Shown piece after piece: positions 34,945 to 43,929 of a stretch of 64,000 nt of DNA (the stretch's first letter is position 1; each line of letters begins with the position of its first letter). The notes beneath the pieces are model-generated. The model had not been told where the DNA came from. It saw only the letters and a program-made list of their open reading frames with translations, and ran no database searches. Source of the stretch: JAYSYM01 sp964543475. GTDB lineage: Bacteria > Bdellovibrionota > Bdellovibrionia > Bdellovibrionales > JAMPXM01. A program made the position numbers and the translations under genes. The stretch covers positions 818,370-882,369 of the forward strand of contig CAZIYJ010000001.1 in NCBI GenBank assembly GCA_964543475.1, read 5' to 3'.

Positions 34945-35906
34945 GACATCGTCGGGGTTGCGATCGTGCCCGCGGCTTTAAGTTCATCTTCAAAATACTC
35001 GAGAGTAAGCTCTAAGCCATCTTCAAGAGACGTCTTGGGCTCCCAGCCGAGGCTCTCTTTTGCTCGAGAGATGTCGGGCTTTCGTTGAAGCGGATCATTT
35101 TCAGGAAGTGGTAAGAACCGCAGTGGAGCTTTGTTCCCAGTTAACTCATTAATCTCTTCGGCCATTTCTTTAACTGTGCGTTCGAGAGGGTTGCCGATGT
35201 TCACCGGACGAAGCTCTTCTGACTGCATGAGAGCATAAATACCTTCGCACAAATCTTTTACGTAGCAGAAGCTGCGAGTTTGCTTTCCGTCTCCGTAAAC
35301 GCTCAATGATTGTTTTTGAAGTGCCTGAATAAAGAAGTTCGGAATAATTCTGCCGTCATTGGGGCGCATGCGTTCGCCGTAAGTATTAAAAATTCGTGCT
35401 ATGCGAGTATCAACCTGATGGAACCGGTGATACGCCATCGTGATTGCTTCACCAAAGCGTTTTGCTTCATCGTAGCAGCCTCGAGCGCCGATCGGATTTA
35501 CGTTGCCGTAATAGCCCTCGTGCTGGGGGTGAACTAGCGGATCACCATACACTTCGCTCGTACTTGCAAAAAGAATTCGGGCCTCTTTCTTTGCAGCACA
35601 CGCAAGCAAGTTCTGGTGGCCGATGGCGGCAGTATTTAGAATGAAAGTAGGCATGCGCTTGAAATCAATTGGCGAAGCGGGCGATGCCAAGTTGTAAATT
35701 TCATCGACGTGGCCGGGAATGTCGACAAACTCATTGATGTCGATGTTGACCAGGCGAATGTCGTTAGCAATATGTGAAAGATTGTCAGCGCGACCAGTAA
35801 CAAAATTGTCGAGAACAGTGACTTGATATTTTTTTGACAACAAGAGGTCAACAAGGTGACTTCCGATAAAGCCTGATCCGCCTGCAACCACAGCGTGTTT
35901 CGACAT
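34941..35906 (-). CDS. UDP-glucuronate decarboxylase (UDP-xylose synthase)
   Basis: 321 residues, extended SDR. NAD-binding GGSGFIGSHL near the N-terminus, YNLASPASPIDF (the SPASP motif specific to UXS), ASTSEVYGDP, then GNVNPIGARGCYDEAKR with the catalytic YxxxK in CYDEAKR, and RIFNTYGERMRPNDGR. It converts UDP-glucuronate to UDP-xylose or the 4-keto pentose in the cytoplasm. The UDP-glucose dehydrogenase gene lies 7 bp upstream, supplying its substrate. Product most likely feeds surface polysaccharide or lipid A sugar. Confidence 0.9.
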   Translation of the reverse strand: MSKHAVVAGGSGFIGSHLVDLLLSKKYQVTVLDNFVTGRADNLSHIANDIRLVNIDINEFVDIPGHVDEIYNLASPASPIDFKRMPTFILNTAAIGHQNLLACAAKKEARILFASTSEVYGDPLVHPQHEGYYGNVNPIGARGCYDEAKRFGEAITMAYHRFHQVDTRIARIFNTYGERMRPNDGRIIPNFFIQALQKQSLSVYGDGKQTRSFCYVKDLCEGIYALMQSEELRPVNIGNPLERTVKEMAEEINELTGNKAPLRFLPLPENDPLQRKPDISRAKESLGWEPKTSLEDGLELTLEYFEDELKAAGTIATPTMS

Positions 35907-35913
35907 CGCCTTC

Positions 35914-37218
35914 TTACTTTCTTGCGAGCGCTTCGCGCCCGATGCAGTAATAATTAAACCCAGCTTCTTTCATCTTAACTGGATCGAGAACATTTCGACC
36001 ATCGAAAATTGTTGGCGTTTTAAGAGCCGAGCGAAGGAATTCGAGATCTGGGCTTCTGAACTCGTTCCACTCTGTCACGATGGCAAGTGCATCGGCACCC
36101 TCAACCGCAGCTTCAGCAGTGCTGACGATTTCAAATTTTACATTACTTGCGGCGCGCGCTGTTTCTGATGCAACCGGATCAAAAGCTTTCACGGTCACGC
36201 CAGCTTCAACAAGTTTTTCGATCAGATAAAGTGCCGGAGCTTCTCGAACGTCATCGGTTCGAGGTTTAAAACTTAAACCCCAAACGCCAATCGTTTTACC
36301 TTTGAGTGATCCATAGTGCTGAAGCATCTTCTCCAAAAGAATTCCCTTTTGGCGATCATTGACTTCGTCAGCAGCCGCAACGATTTGCATTTGAACTGAA
36401 TGCTTTCGGCCAGTGTGAACAATTTCTTTTACGTCTTTAGGGAAACAACTCCCGCCGTAACCAACTCCCGGATAGAAAAACGCAGGATTGATTCGGCTGT
36501 CAGAAGTGAAGCCACTGCGAACAGCATCGATATCGGCGCCAACTTTATCTGCAAGCCTTGCAAGCTCATTGATAAAACTAATTTTCACCGACAAAAACGC
36601 GTTGGCTGCATACTTCGTCATTTCAGCAGAAGTATTATCCATGAATAAAATCGGGTTACCGTTTTTTAGGAACGGAGAATAGACCTCTTTCATAAGATCT
36701 GCGGCATCTTGAGTCTTGCATCCGATCACCACGCGATCAGGTCGAAGGAAGTCATCAATTGCGGCTCCCTCTTTCAAAAACTCAGGATTGTTGATGATCT
36801 CAATTTCTTGAACTGAATTCTCTTTGCAGAACTGTTCGAACTCTTTCGAAGTGCCAACTGGAACTGTGCTCTTTAGAACCACAAACTTCTTTTTGTTGGC
36901 TGCCTGGCAGATTGAACGAAGGACACCTAGAGTCGGGCCCATATCAGCACTGCCGTCAGACTTCTCTGGAGTGCCCACGGCAATGAAAACGATATCGTTG
37001 CGGCGGACTGCATCAGCAAGGTCGGTTGTGAACTCAATACGCGATTTAGCCGTTTGAAGGATGTCCTCGAGGCCTGGCTCGTAGATCGGAATGATTCCGG
37101 CTTTAAGTTTGTCGATCTTCTCAGCAAAATCGACGCAAATTACGTGGTGGCCGGCATCGGCAAAACAGACTCCGGCAACTAATCCGACGTAGCCAGTTCC
37201 TACAACAGTAATGTTCAT
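35914..37218 (-). CDS. ugd: UDP-glucose 6-dehydrogenase
   Basis: 434 residues. N-terminal NAD-binding GTGYVGLVAGVCFADAGH, LKSTVPVGTS, NPEFLKEGAAIDDF, the lysine-containing KYAANAFLSVKISFINE, and the active-site Cys in PGVGYGGSCFPKD; C-terminal KTIGVWGLSFKPRTDDVREA. It oxidises UDP-glucose to UDP-glucuronate with two NAD+. Start has GAGGT Shine-Dalgarno. Co-oriented with the decarboxylase gene 7 bp downstream. Divergent from the membrane protein gene at 37281. Confidence 0.95.
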   Translation of the reverse strand: MNITVVGTGYVGLVAGVCFADAGHHVICVDFAEKIDKLKAGIIPIYEPGLEDILQTAKSRIEFTTDLADAVRRNDIVFIAVGTPEKSDGSADMGPTLGVLRSICQAANKKKFVVLKSTVPVGTSKEFEQFCKENSVQEIEIINNPEFLKEGAAIDDFLRPDRVVIGCKTQDAADLMKEVYSPFLKNGNPILFMDNTSAEMTKYAANAFLSVKISFINELARLADKVGADIDAVRSGFTSDSRINPAFFYPGVGYGGSCFPKDVKEIVHTGRKHSVQMQIVAAADEVNDRQKGILLEKMLQHYGSLKGKTIGVWGLSFKPRTDDVREAPALYLIEKLVEAGVTVKAFDPVASETARAASNVKFEIVSTAEAAVEGADALAIVTEWNEFRSPDLEFLRSALKTPTIFDGRNVLDPVKMKEAGFNYYCIGREALARK

Positions 37219-37280
37219 TGAAAGTACCTCAGGTCAGCGTTGCGACTTAGTGGGATAGTGGGTAGAACTAAATCGGTAGC

Positions 37281-38267
37281 ATGGCAAAACACCTAAAACA
37301 AGCGCTTATTCTGACACTTAAGACCGGTCTCGCCGTAGGGTTAATCGTATGGTTTGTACGAAGCGGTGCGCTTGATCTCGATCTTGTTTTGCAGCTAATT
37401 ACTCCCGGAAGAGTCGCAGCTGTATTGGCTCTCGTGGGCTTACAAATTCTTATCAATAATTACCGCTGGCAACTTCTGATCGCGACTCAAGGTTTAAAAG
37501 TATCCACGGCAAAAACATTTCCCTTAAGCCTTATAGGTATGTTCTTCAACTACGCCATGCCCGGAGGCGTGGGGGGCGATGTTGTTAAGGGTTACTACCT
37601 GATTCAAGATCATCCGCATTTTCGCTCGGGCGCGATCATCAGCATCTTCATGGATCGCATGATTGGTTTTTTCATAATGATTTTGACTGCAGCCATAGCA
37701 TTGATTTGGAAGTGGGAAACTGTGGTCGCTAGTGATGCACTCACAAGTCTTGCGACCGGAGTCATACTTCTCGCTATTGGCTTCATTACTTTCTTCACAC
37801 TCGCGCTGTCGCGAAGATTCAAAACATCTAAGTTAGCGCAATTTGTTTTTGATCAATTTCCGATGGGAAAGAAAATCGAAAGACTTTATCTTCGGTTACA
37901 TTCTTTTCGAGGTCACACGTCTGCACTTTGGAAAGCATTTGTCTTAAGCTTCATTGCACAGTTCGGAACTATCATCGCAGTTGCGTTGATGGGTCATTGG
38001 ATGGGCGTGACAGAGTTAGCTCTTGGCGACTACATGTTCCTAGTCCCGCTTGGAACTGTTGCAACAGCTATTCCGATTTCTCCTGCAGGAATTGGTGTGG
38101 GGCAAGCGGCATTCTATTTCCTTTTCAATTCTGCGCTTGGGTTTAAAAGTCCTTTGGGGCCAGTTGCCATAACAGCATTGCAGATTTCGCAATTCATGTG
38201 GGGCCTCGTGGGCGCATTCTTTTATTTGCGTCGCAAACCCGTTATGGTTGCTCAAGATGCAAGTTAA
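37281..38267 (+). CDS. Lysylphosphatidylglycerol synthase TM-region family protein (UPF0104)
   Basis: 328 residues with about eight membrane helices. NNYRWQLLIATQGLKVS, GMFFNYAMPGGVGGDVVKGYYL and the C-terminal VPLGTVATAIPISPAGIGVGQAAFYFLF are the conserved elements of the LPG_synthase_TM (flippase) family. Members flip or help transfer lipids, and many accompany glycan synthesis genes. The catalytic domain of MprF is absent. Divergent from ugd by 62 bp, so a role in moving the UDP-xylose-derived glycolipid is possible but unproven. Confidence 0.85.
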   Translation: MAKHLKQALILTLKTGLAVGLIVWFVRSGALDLDLVLQLITPGRVAAVLALVGLQILINNYRWQLLIATQGLKVSTAKTFPLSLIGMFFNYAMPGGVGGDVVKGYYLIQDHPHFRSGAIISIFMDRMIGFFIMILTAAIALIWKWETVVASDALTSLATGVILLAIGFITFFTLALSRRFKTSKLAQFVFDQFPMGKKIERLYLRLHSFRGHTSALWKAFVLSFIAQFGTIIAVALMGHWMGVTELALGDYMFLVPLGTVATAIPISPAGIGVGQAAFYFLFNSALGFKSPLGPVAITALQISQFMWGLVGAFFYLRRKPVMVAQDAS

Positions 38268-38877
38268 GGACAAAGCGATAGTTTTGCGAACCACTCGCTG
38301 CGGCGAACATGACTTAATTGTTCAAGTGATCAATTCGAAAGGTGCAAAGCTAAATCTCTTTGCGAGGTCCGCACTAAGAAGCAAAAAACGATTCGGCGGG
38401 GGAGTGCTGGAGCCTACGCACTTCATACAGGTGATGTATCAAGATAAATCTGCCAAGGGTGGCGATCACCCGCTGCATACACTGAACGAAGCGACGTTAA
38501 TAAATTCATTTCCCAAATTGCGATCAGATTACGCTCGGCTCGAAACTGCTTTACATGCGGTGCAAGTCATAACGGTCGTTGCTCATGAGGGCGATACTGA
38601 CTCAGACTCGATTTTTAATTTACTCGGCAATACGCTGAGGGCGGCCGAGACGAGCAATTCGCTTGAGGCGTTAAAAACCCATTTCGAAGTTAAGCTCTTA
38701 ACTTTGCAAGGAGTGCTCGAGCATCAGACTGAGGAAGAAGCGCTTTTGCGAGCGCCCATTTCTGATCATGAGTCGCTAGAGCTAAGTGATGACCGATGGA
38801 GAAAGCTTCGCGCTCGCACTGCAAGCGCGCTCAAAAGCTACTTAGGCGAAAGCCGCAAGCTCTTTCCCCAAGGCTAG
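38257..38877 (+). CDS. recO: DNA repair protein RecO
   Basis: 206 residues from ATG 38257, which overlaps the preceding gene by 11 bases; a TTG nine bases upstream is possible. The N-terminal OB fold begins VKDKAIVLRTTRCGEHDLIVQVIN, as in RecO, followed by the helical domain (RLETALHAVQVITVVAHEGD, FEVKLLTLQGVLE). The usual C-terminal zinc-finger cysteines are missing. RecO loads RecA with RecR at gaps. The stop shares CTAG with the convergent gene. Confidence 0.8.
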   Translation: MQVKDKAIVLRTTRCGEHDLIVQVINSKGAKLNLFARSALRSKKRFGGGVLEPTHFIQVMYQDKSAKGGDHPLHTLNEATLINSFPKLRSDYARLETALHAVQVITVVAHEGDTDSDSIFNLLGNTLRAAETSNSLEALKTHFEVKLLTLQGVLEHQTEEEALLRAPISDHESLELSDDRWRKLRARTASALKSYLGESRKLFPQG

Positions 38878-41003
38878 AAATCCCAATTCGCAGACAAAGA
38901 GGCAAGAACTGAGTACTTCGAATAGTCGTACAGCACGCTGTTTGAATCGTTGAGCGTGTAAGTGGCCGTTAAGCCGCCGGTCAATACGGCATTGATTTTC
39001 TTACTGCCAGCAACGGTTAAAACTAAATCATGATCTGTTCGAGCAGTTGTCTGATTAGGATAGGTCAAATAGTAGTAGCTAAGTTTTGTGTTTGAAGTGA
39101 CATCCCAGATCCAGGGAGCAATGTAGCCAACGCTTAAATCATATCGATTATATTTTACGTTCTTTCCAGCGGCCGAATTAAGTGTCAATCCTAAATCGCT
39201 TGTGATCATTTTGCTTCGATCCGTTGACGGGAAGAAGAGCGCACCTGCAAGCAGTTTTGCTTTTACCGCGCTTGCATCGTTGTCACCAACGGAACTTACA
39301 AGTTGTGAATCATCGTAACGAAGCTCAAGTTTTGCAGTGCCGATCACTTGCTCGCTAAGAATCATCATGTCATCGAAATTCAAAAACGCTGAATGCAAAA
39401 TCATTTTTTGAGAGTTATTTTCCTGGCTGCTCATGATGCCTTCGTAGCCAGGCTTGATATCGAGTTTGTTTCCGCGTCCATAAACAACTGACTTAATTGT
39501 ATAGGGAGCAGCGATAGTAAGAAGTGTCGGATCGGCAGCTCGCAAACTAGCTTTTTGTTTAAAGTTGTCGTCGACGGTGTAGATATGAAGCGCATCGGCA
39601 GTGATCGCGAATTCTTTTTTGGCGTCGTAAACGGGCCGATACCTTACGCCCCCTGCGATAATCGAACGATAACCTACGAGGTCGGTTGCTCCACCAGTCG
39701 TAAGAGTGTCATTAATCGCCAAGACATTAGAGTCATACATCTCGCCTAATAGGGCAGTGGCACTCCAGCGCTTTGCCTTTTCTTTTTCGAATTGTCTTAA
39801 CGATTGAATTCGCTCAATCATCTCTTCCGCTTTTTCGTCGAGCTTCGGATCTTTTGATGTATCCAAAACAGTTTGGAAAGATTGAACGGCATTATCGAAC
39901 TTTTTTTGATCAACTAAAATCATCCCGCGATAGAACTCGGCCGACGGGCCGATATCAGGATGTTTTGATTTTGCAGCAACAGTAAAGTTGTTGAGGGCAT
40001 TCGGGTAATCTTCGAGTTTTAAATAAGATAATCCAATGTAGTAGGCGCGTTCAGCGGAATTCTGAGGAGTTTCGGTGGCCATATTAAGGAATACGATGGC
40101 TCGGTTAGACATATCTAACTTGTAGAGCGCGACCCCGTACTGAAAGTAAAAATTTGTATTCTCTGGATCTAGCTCGAGTGCATTCGCGAACCTTTCACTG
40201 GCGGCTTTGTAATCGGATGCTTTGTAAGACTCCATAGCTTCTTGAGCTAACTGAGTTGCCCGTTGTTTTCTGCTTTGGCGTTCTGAGGTAGAAAGCTTTG
40301 AAAATTCCAAGAGTCGAGCTGCGCGTTTTTGAACTTCGATTTGTTCAATGCGAATTCGTTCTTGTAGCGCTAGTGCATTTGCTTTTCGTCTTGCTGCAGT
40401 TTCGGCAAGTTGACTTGCATCGATGGTTGCATCCGAAATAATTTTTCGATTAGTGAGATCAAGTGCTGCGCGCTCTGCCTCGAAAGCCTTGTAAGCGATT
40501 CGTGCTTGTTCTGAAGTATCGTAGAGTTCAACGATTTGCTGTTTGCCACTTCGTCTGAAGATGAACGGCTTGCGAGATATTTTTTTACTTAGGATGAGAT
40601 TTCTTAGTTCTTTAATTTCAGAATACTTTCCGAGTAACTCGGGAGGTGCGACGTAGAATTCGGGAGCAAGCTTTGCAACATTCTCCCAGCGAACAGAATA
40701 GATTCCGCTAAATATTGCTGAATCGGGTTCAGTTTCTTCTAAGTAAACTTGAACTAGTTTATCAGTAGCTCCCTCTCGCAAAATAACGCTGGCTGAGTCG
40801 ATTGATTTTGGATCTTTGTTCCAAGGTGAGCTTCCGTAGATGACGCGAACGGCGCGTTCGGCGTTGATGGGCGCCAATCGTTTCTTTGCTCCCGCAGCTA
40901 ACGGCGCTTGCGCGCCAAACGGATTCGGTTGTTGAGCAAAACTGCTTTCAGTAAAAAGCAGTTGAACAAAAAATAGCGATGAAATAGCAGCGATGATTCT
41001 CAA
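38874..41003 (-). CDS. TPR protein with C-terminal outer-membrane barrel-like region
   Basis: 709 residues. A TTG start at 41003 was chosen from GAGGAG seven bases upstream and the signal peptide (to ESSFA-QQ). Residues about 130-245 are charged helices; about 240-390 carry TPRs (YKASDYKAASERFANALELD, YIGLSYLKLEDYPNALNNF, YRGMILVDQKKFDNAVQSF). Residues about 410-709 are alternating strands ending in LASLSANWDF with terminal Phe, like an outer-membrane barrel. The TPR-plus-barrel layout recalls polysaccharide exporters (BcsC, PgaA) in form only. The downstream-oriented neighbour on the same strand encodes a FecR-domain protein 82 bp upstream. Confidence 0.7.
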   Translation of the reverse strand: MRIIAAISSLFFVQLLFTESSFAQQPNPFGAQAPLAAGAKKRLAPINAERAVRVIYGSSPWNKDPKSIDSASVILREGATDKLVQVYLEETEPDSAIFSGIYSVRWENVAKLAPEFYVAPPELLGKYSEIKELRNLILSKKISRKPFIFRRSGKQQIVELYDTSEQARIAYKAFEAERAALDLTNRKIISDATIDASQLAETAARRKANALALQERIRIEQIEVQKRAARLLEFSKLSTSERQSRKQRATQLAQEAMESYKASDYKAASERFANALELDPENTNFYFQYGVALYKLDMSNRAIVFLNMATETPQNSAERAYYIGLSYLKLEDYPNALNNFTVAAKSKHPDIGPSAEFYRGMILVDQKKFDNAVQSFQTVLDTSKDPKLDEKAEEMIERIQSLRQFEKEKAKRWSATALLGEMYDSNVLAINDTLTTGGATDLVGYRSIIAGGVRYRPVYDAKKEFAITADALHIYTVDDNFKQKASLRAADPTLLTIAAPYTIKSVVYGRGNKLDIKPGYEGIMSSQENNSQKMILHSAFLNFDDMMILSEQVIGTAKLELRYDDSQLVSSVGDNDASAVKAKLLAGALFFPSTDRSKMITSDLGLTLNSAAGKNVKYNRYDLSVGYIAPWIWDVTSNTKLSYYYLTYPNQTTARTDHDLVLTVAGSKKINAVLTGGLTATYTLNDSNSVLYDYSKYSVLASLSANWDF

Positions 41004-41085
41004 AGATGATCTCCTCTTAGAAGACCACCCTAGTTTAGTGTTTGATTAAGCTTTTAGGTACTGGACCAGCGCCAAAGGGCCAGCG

Positions 41086-41997
41086 CTAATAGTTGATGAT
41101 GACGTTTAAATTAGTGGTGCCTTTGGGCACCTGATTCATGAAGTCGGGATTCGTGTTGGGACCTCGAAAAATCTCTGGCTGCTTAGGAAGGTTAAGAATG
41201 TCAGGGGGGCCGTTGGGTGGCTTTGGCCCACCCGGGTCTCCAGGCAAAGGCTCTTTGGGGAAACTTGGTGACTCAGGGCTCGCAGGACTTCTGTCATCGT
41301 TTTTTTGCGATCCATCTCGAGTAGTGTTCGAAGCTGTGTCGCCTGCGCCCGGAGAAGGCATCGCAGCTTGGCTTCCAGAATCCATTTGTTTTAGCTCAGA
41401 GGCCGGAACTGCCTTTGGTACTTCTGGAGATTGGCCCATAAGTACTTCGGTCATTTGGCCAGCTGTTACTGAAACCGATGGCATCAGTCTTCCGCCCTGA
41501 TCCAGTCGACCTACTTCAACTCTACCTTCGAACGTGACGATTTCTAACCGACCAACGCTTGGGTCATACGATGCAATGAAGTCAGTACCGCGAACGCCGG
41601 CAACTGCAGCTTTAGTTTTAACTTGGAAAGTGTTTGCTTGGCCGTCGTACTTTTGTTTTACCGTCGAACGAACTTTACCTTTTAAGACATCAAGCAAAAC
41701 TTTTCGCTTATCTTCTTCAGGCTTGTATTCGTAAGCAGCGATCTTCATCACAGTGTCTGGAGAAATATTTAGTTCGTTGTTGTCGACCATTTTAATTTTT
41801 GCTCGAGAGTCAGCGGCCGCAGAAATCGTATCACCTGCGCAAACCTCTGTTCCCACACGTGCGCGGTCTGATCGCTTTTCTTTTGCGAAGCCGACTTGGA
41901 CCGAGCCTTTAACTACCACGAATTTTCCGCACGCAGCTTCGGCTTGCGAAGTTGGTACGAATAAAACCGCCAAAATGATGAGTGCAAACACTCTCAT
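41086..41997 (-). CDS. Secreted FecR-domain protein
   Basis: 303 residues: signal peptide (to AEAA), a FecR/LysM-like beta domain (KFVVVKGSVQVGFA, VGTEVCAGDTISAAADSRAKI, NTFQVKTKAAVAGVRGTDFIA, GRLEIVTFEGRVEVG) up to about residue 165, then a long Pro/Ser/Gly-rich tail. The VRGTDF motif is typical of periplasmic FecR-domain proteins found beside TPR or barrel proteins, not of TonB-linked FecR anti-sigma factors. No sigma factor gene is adjacent. It is the first gene of a leftward pair with the TPR-barrel protein. Confidence 0.85.
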   Translation of the reverse strand: MRVFALIILAVLFVPTSQAEAACGKFVVVKGSVQVGFAKEKRSDRARVGTEVCAGDTISAAADSRAKIKMVDNNELNISPDTVMKIAAYEYKPEEDKRKVLLDVLKGKVRSTVKQKYDGQANTFQVKTKAAVAGVRGTDFIASYDPSVGRLEIVTFEGRVEVGRLDQGGRLMPSVSVTAGQMTEVLMGQSPEVPKAVPASELKQMDSGSQAAMPSPGAGDTASNTTRDGSQKNDDRSPASPESPSFPKEPLPGDPGGPKPPNGPPDILNLPKQPEIFRGPNTNPDFMNQVPKGTTNLNVIINY

Positions 41998-42107
41998 TGG
42001 AAAACCCCCTGATTACGTGCAGCTAACCTACAGTAATTTTTCGGATTTTCGAGAGCTTAACTTAATCGAAATACCAAGAGAGTACGTCTCGATTTGAGAT
42101 TACGAGC

Positions 42108-42662
42108 TTATCTTTTTTGGCTTTCTCGAGATGAGTCGCTAGACAGGATAAATTTAGTCGCATCGAGGAGATTTTTAGCCGTGTAGTCTGGTTTTGCGAA
42201 ATTACCAGTGTTCTCTTCATTTAGTCCCTCGAGGAGAATTGAACGGCAGCCAGCTCGAAATCCAGCCTCGATGTCGGTCAGTCGATCACCAACCATCCAA
42301 CTTTTTTTAAGATCAAAACCGTTTTCTTGAGCGGCTTGCTCCAGCATTCCCGGATTGGGTTTGCGAAGCGGATGATTACTTTCCACCGAGTAAGGGGCGT
42401 AATAATAGCCTTTAAATTCAATTCCGAAGGCCGCAAACTTCTCTCGAATTCTTCGATGAATTTCGTTTAAATTTTCGAGACTGACAATACCTCGGGCGAT
42501 CCCGCTTTGGTTTGTTGCAATCGCAAATTCGAATCCTGCGTCTCGCAGTTGCTGAAGTGCCGTAAAAACATCCGGCAAATATTCAATTTGCTCAGGATCG
42601 TTAAGATAAATCTTATCGATGATGAGTGTGCCGTCGCGATCAAATATAACTGCTTTTTTCAT
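42108..42662 (-). CDS. HAD-superfamily phosphatase, GmhB-like
   Basis: 184 residues. Motif I DRDGTLI, motif II ATNQSGIARG, KPNPGMLEQA and VGDRLTDIEAGFRAG identify a D,D-heptose 1,7-bisphosphate 7-phosphatase or histidinol-phosphatase relative. The Cys/His zinc loop usually before RKPxPGM is replaced by YYYAPYSVESNHPL, without the cysteines. It would act in nucleotide-heptose synthesis for LPS. Start 42662 lies one base after the recombinase stop. A longer upstream start exists but is less typical. Confidence 0.8.
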   Translation of the reverse strand: MKKAVIFDRDGTLIIDKIYLNDPEQIEYLPDVFTALQQLRDAGFEFAIATNQSGIARGIVSLENLNEIHRRIREKFAAFGIEFKGYYYAPYSVESNHPLRKPNPGMLEQAAQENGFDLKKSWMVGDRLTDIEAGFRAGCRSILLEGLNEENTGNFAKPDYTAKNLLDATKFILSSDSSRESQKR

Positions 42663-42663
42663 A

Positions 42664-43797
42664 TTAACTTTTTTGCTTATTCCCAAGCGGATGATGAGTT
42701 TCAACTGTTCTCGCTAATTGATCAATTCCCAAATGAGTATATTTTTGCGTAGCTGATAACGACGCATGGCCGAGAAGCTCTTGAAGAGTACGAAGATTAG
42801 TCCCGCTACTCAGAAGGTGAGTTGCGAAGCTATGTCTTAAAGCATGCGGATGCAAAGGCTTCACAAGACCGGCACGTGCGCCTAACGAGCGAACAATCGA
42901 GAAGGCGACTCGTGTCGAAAGCGGCTCTGCTCCCCAAATAAACTTTCCTTTACCTTTTAACGTTGAAATTGATTTCAAAACAATCGGCGGCAGTGCCACG
43001 ATTCGCTCTTTCGAACCTTTTCCGCGAATGCGAATCAGTCGCTTGTTGGCGTCGATATCATGCCACTTCACATTGCAAGCTTCACTGACTCGAAGTCCTC
43101 CTCCATAAAGTAAAAGCAAAAGTGCTTTCTCCTTTAGAGCCCGCTCTTTAAATTCGTCTTTCGATTTTTTAATCGCAACGTCCGCGGTTTTAATCACGGC
43201 AATTGATTCGTCGACAGACAAGAAATGAGGAATTCGAACGGGTGGTTTTGGAGCGTGGACTTGAAAATTTAAATCGCGCTCGATGAATCGTTCTTGGTAG
43301 AGCCATTTCAAAAAACTTTTGAGGCAGGCCGCTTTTCGATTGCGGCTTGAGAGAGAAAGATTTGACCAAGAGTTCTGTGCTTCGCGCACCACCTTCAACA
43401 GGGCCTCATCGCTCGTAAGATAAGCAGTAGCTGAAGGCTCTTTTAATAAGCGTTGGGGGGTCTGGCCGCGACTCTTTGGGTTCCTCGCCGGCTTCGTCTT
43501 TTGAGTCTTTTTGGCATTCGGGTCGGGTTCCAGGGAGCTTCGGAACCGGAACTGGGGAAGGCTTTCGCCGCCCAGTTGGGTGCCGGGAGGGAGCATGGTA
43601 CCTAAATTTTTCAGCCCAAACGCTTGGTTAAGATCAATTTCGTAGGCCTTCAAAGTTAGAGGCGACGCTGATTGAATAAAGTTCTGAAAATTCAGGAACT
43701 TAGCCACTAAATCAGGGATGTATTGTGCGGTCTTTTTCGACTTCAATCTGCTACTTTCTGAACCTTTTTTCAACGCGGTGCAAAATTTATCTTGCAA
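42664..43797 (-). CDS. Tyrosine recombinase (XerC-like) with internal insertion
   Basis: 377 residues, longer than the roughly 300 of XerC/XerD. The catalytic domain shows the Arg in GGLRVSEAC, Lys in RGKGSKER, HPHALRHSFATHLL (His and Arg) and LGHASLSATQKYTH (His and nucleophilic Tyr). The N-terminal SAM-like domain is split by a Pro/Lys/Arg-rich low-complexity stretch (about residues 66-124, 43426-43602). XerC/D resolve chromosome dimers at dif; a phage-like integrase cannot be excluded, but there is no att site or phage gene nearby. Located 130 bp from the divergent sigma54 activator. Confidence 0.85.
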   Translation of the reverse strand: MQDKFCTALKKGSESSRLKSKKTAQYIPDLVAKFLNFQNFIQSASPLTLKAYEIDLNQAFGLKNLGTMLPPGTQLGGESLPQFRFRSSLEPDPNAKKTQKTKPARNPKSRGQTPQRLLKEPSATAYLTSDEALLKVVREAQNSWSNLSLSSRNRKAACLKSFLKWLYQERFIERDLNFQVHAPKPPVRIPHFLSVDESIAVIKTADVAIKKSKDEFKERALKEKALLLLLYGGGLRVSEACNVKWHDIDANKRLIRIRGKGSKERIVALPPIVLKSISTLKGKGKFIWGAEPLSTRVAFSIVRSLGARAGLVKPLHPHALRHSFATHLLSSGTNLRTLQELLGHASLSATQKYTHLGIDQLARTVETHHPLGNKQKS

Positions 43798-43929
43798 AAG
43801 TTACCTGATGCATTTAGTTTAAGCCCCGTAACGCAGCGTATCAAACCGAGACACGGACGGATGGGCAAGAGTCGCAGCGAGTAGTTAAAGAACTCTTAAT
43901 AGACCCATTTGTTGTAAAAGGCGGTACGT

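Noticed and set aside
42664..43797. Integrase of a prophage or integrative element
   Set aside because: No att duplication, no tRNA junction and no phage or transfer genes nearby; the protein fits a Xer-type recombinase better.
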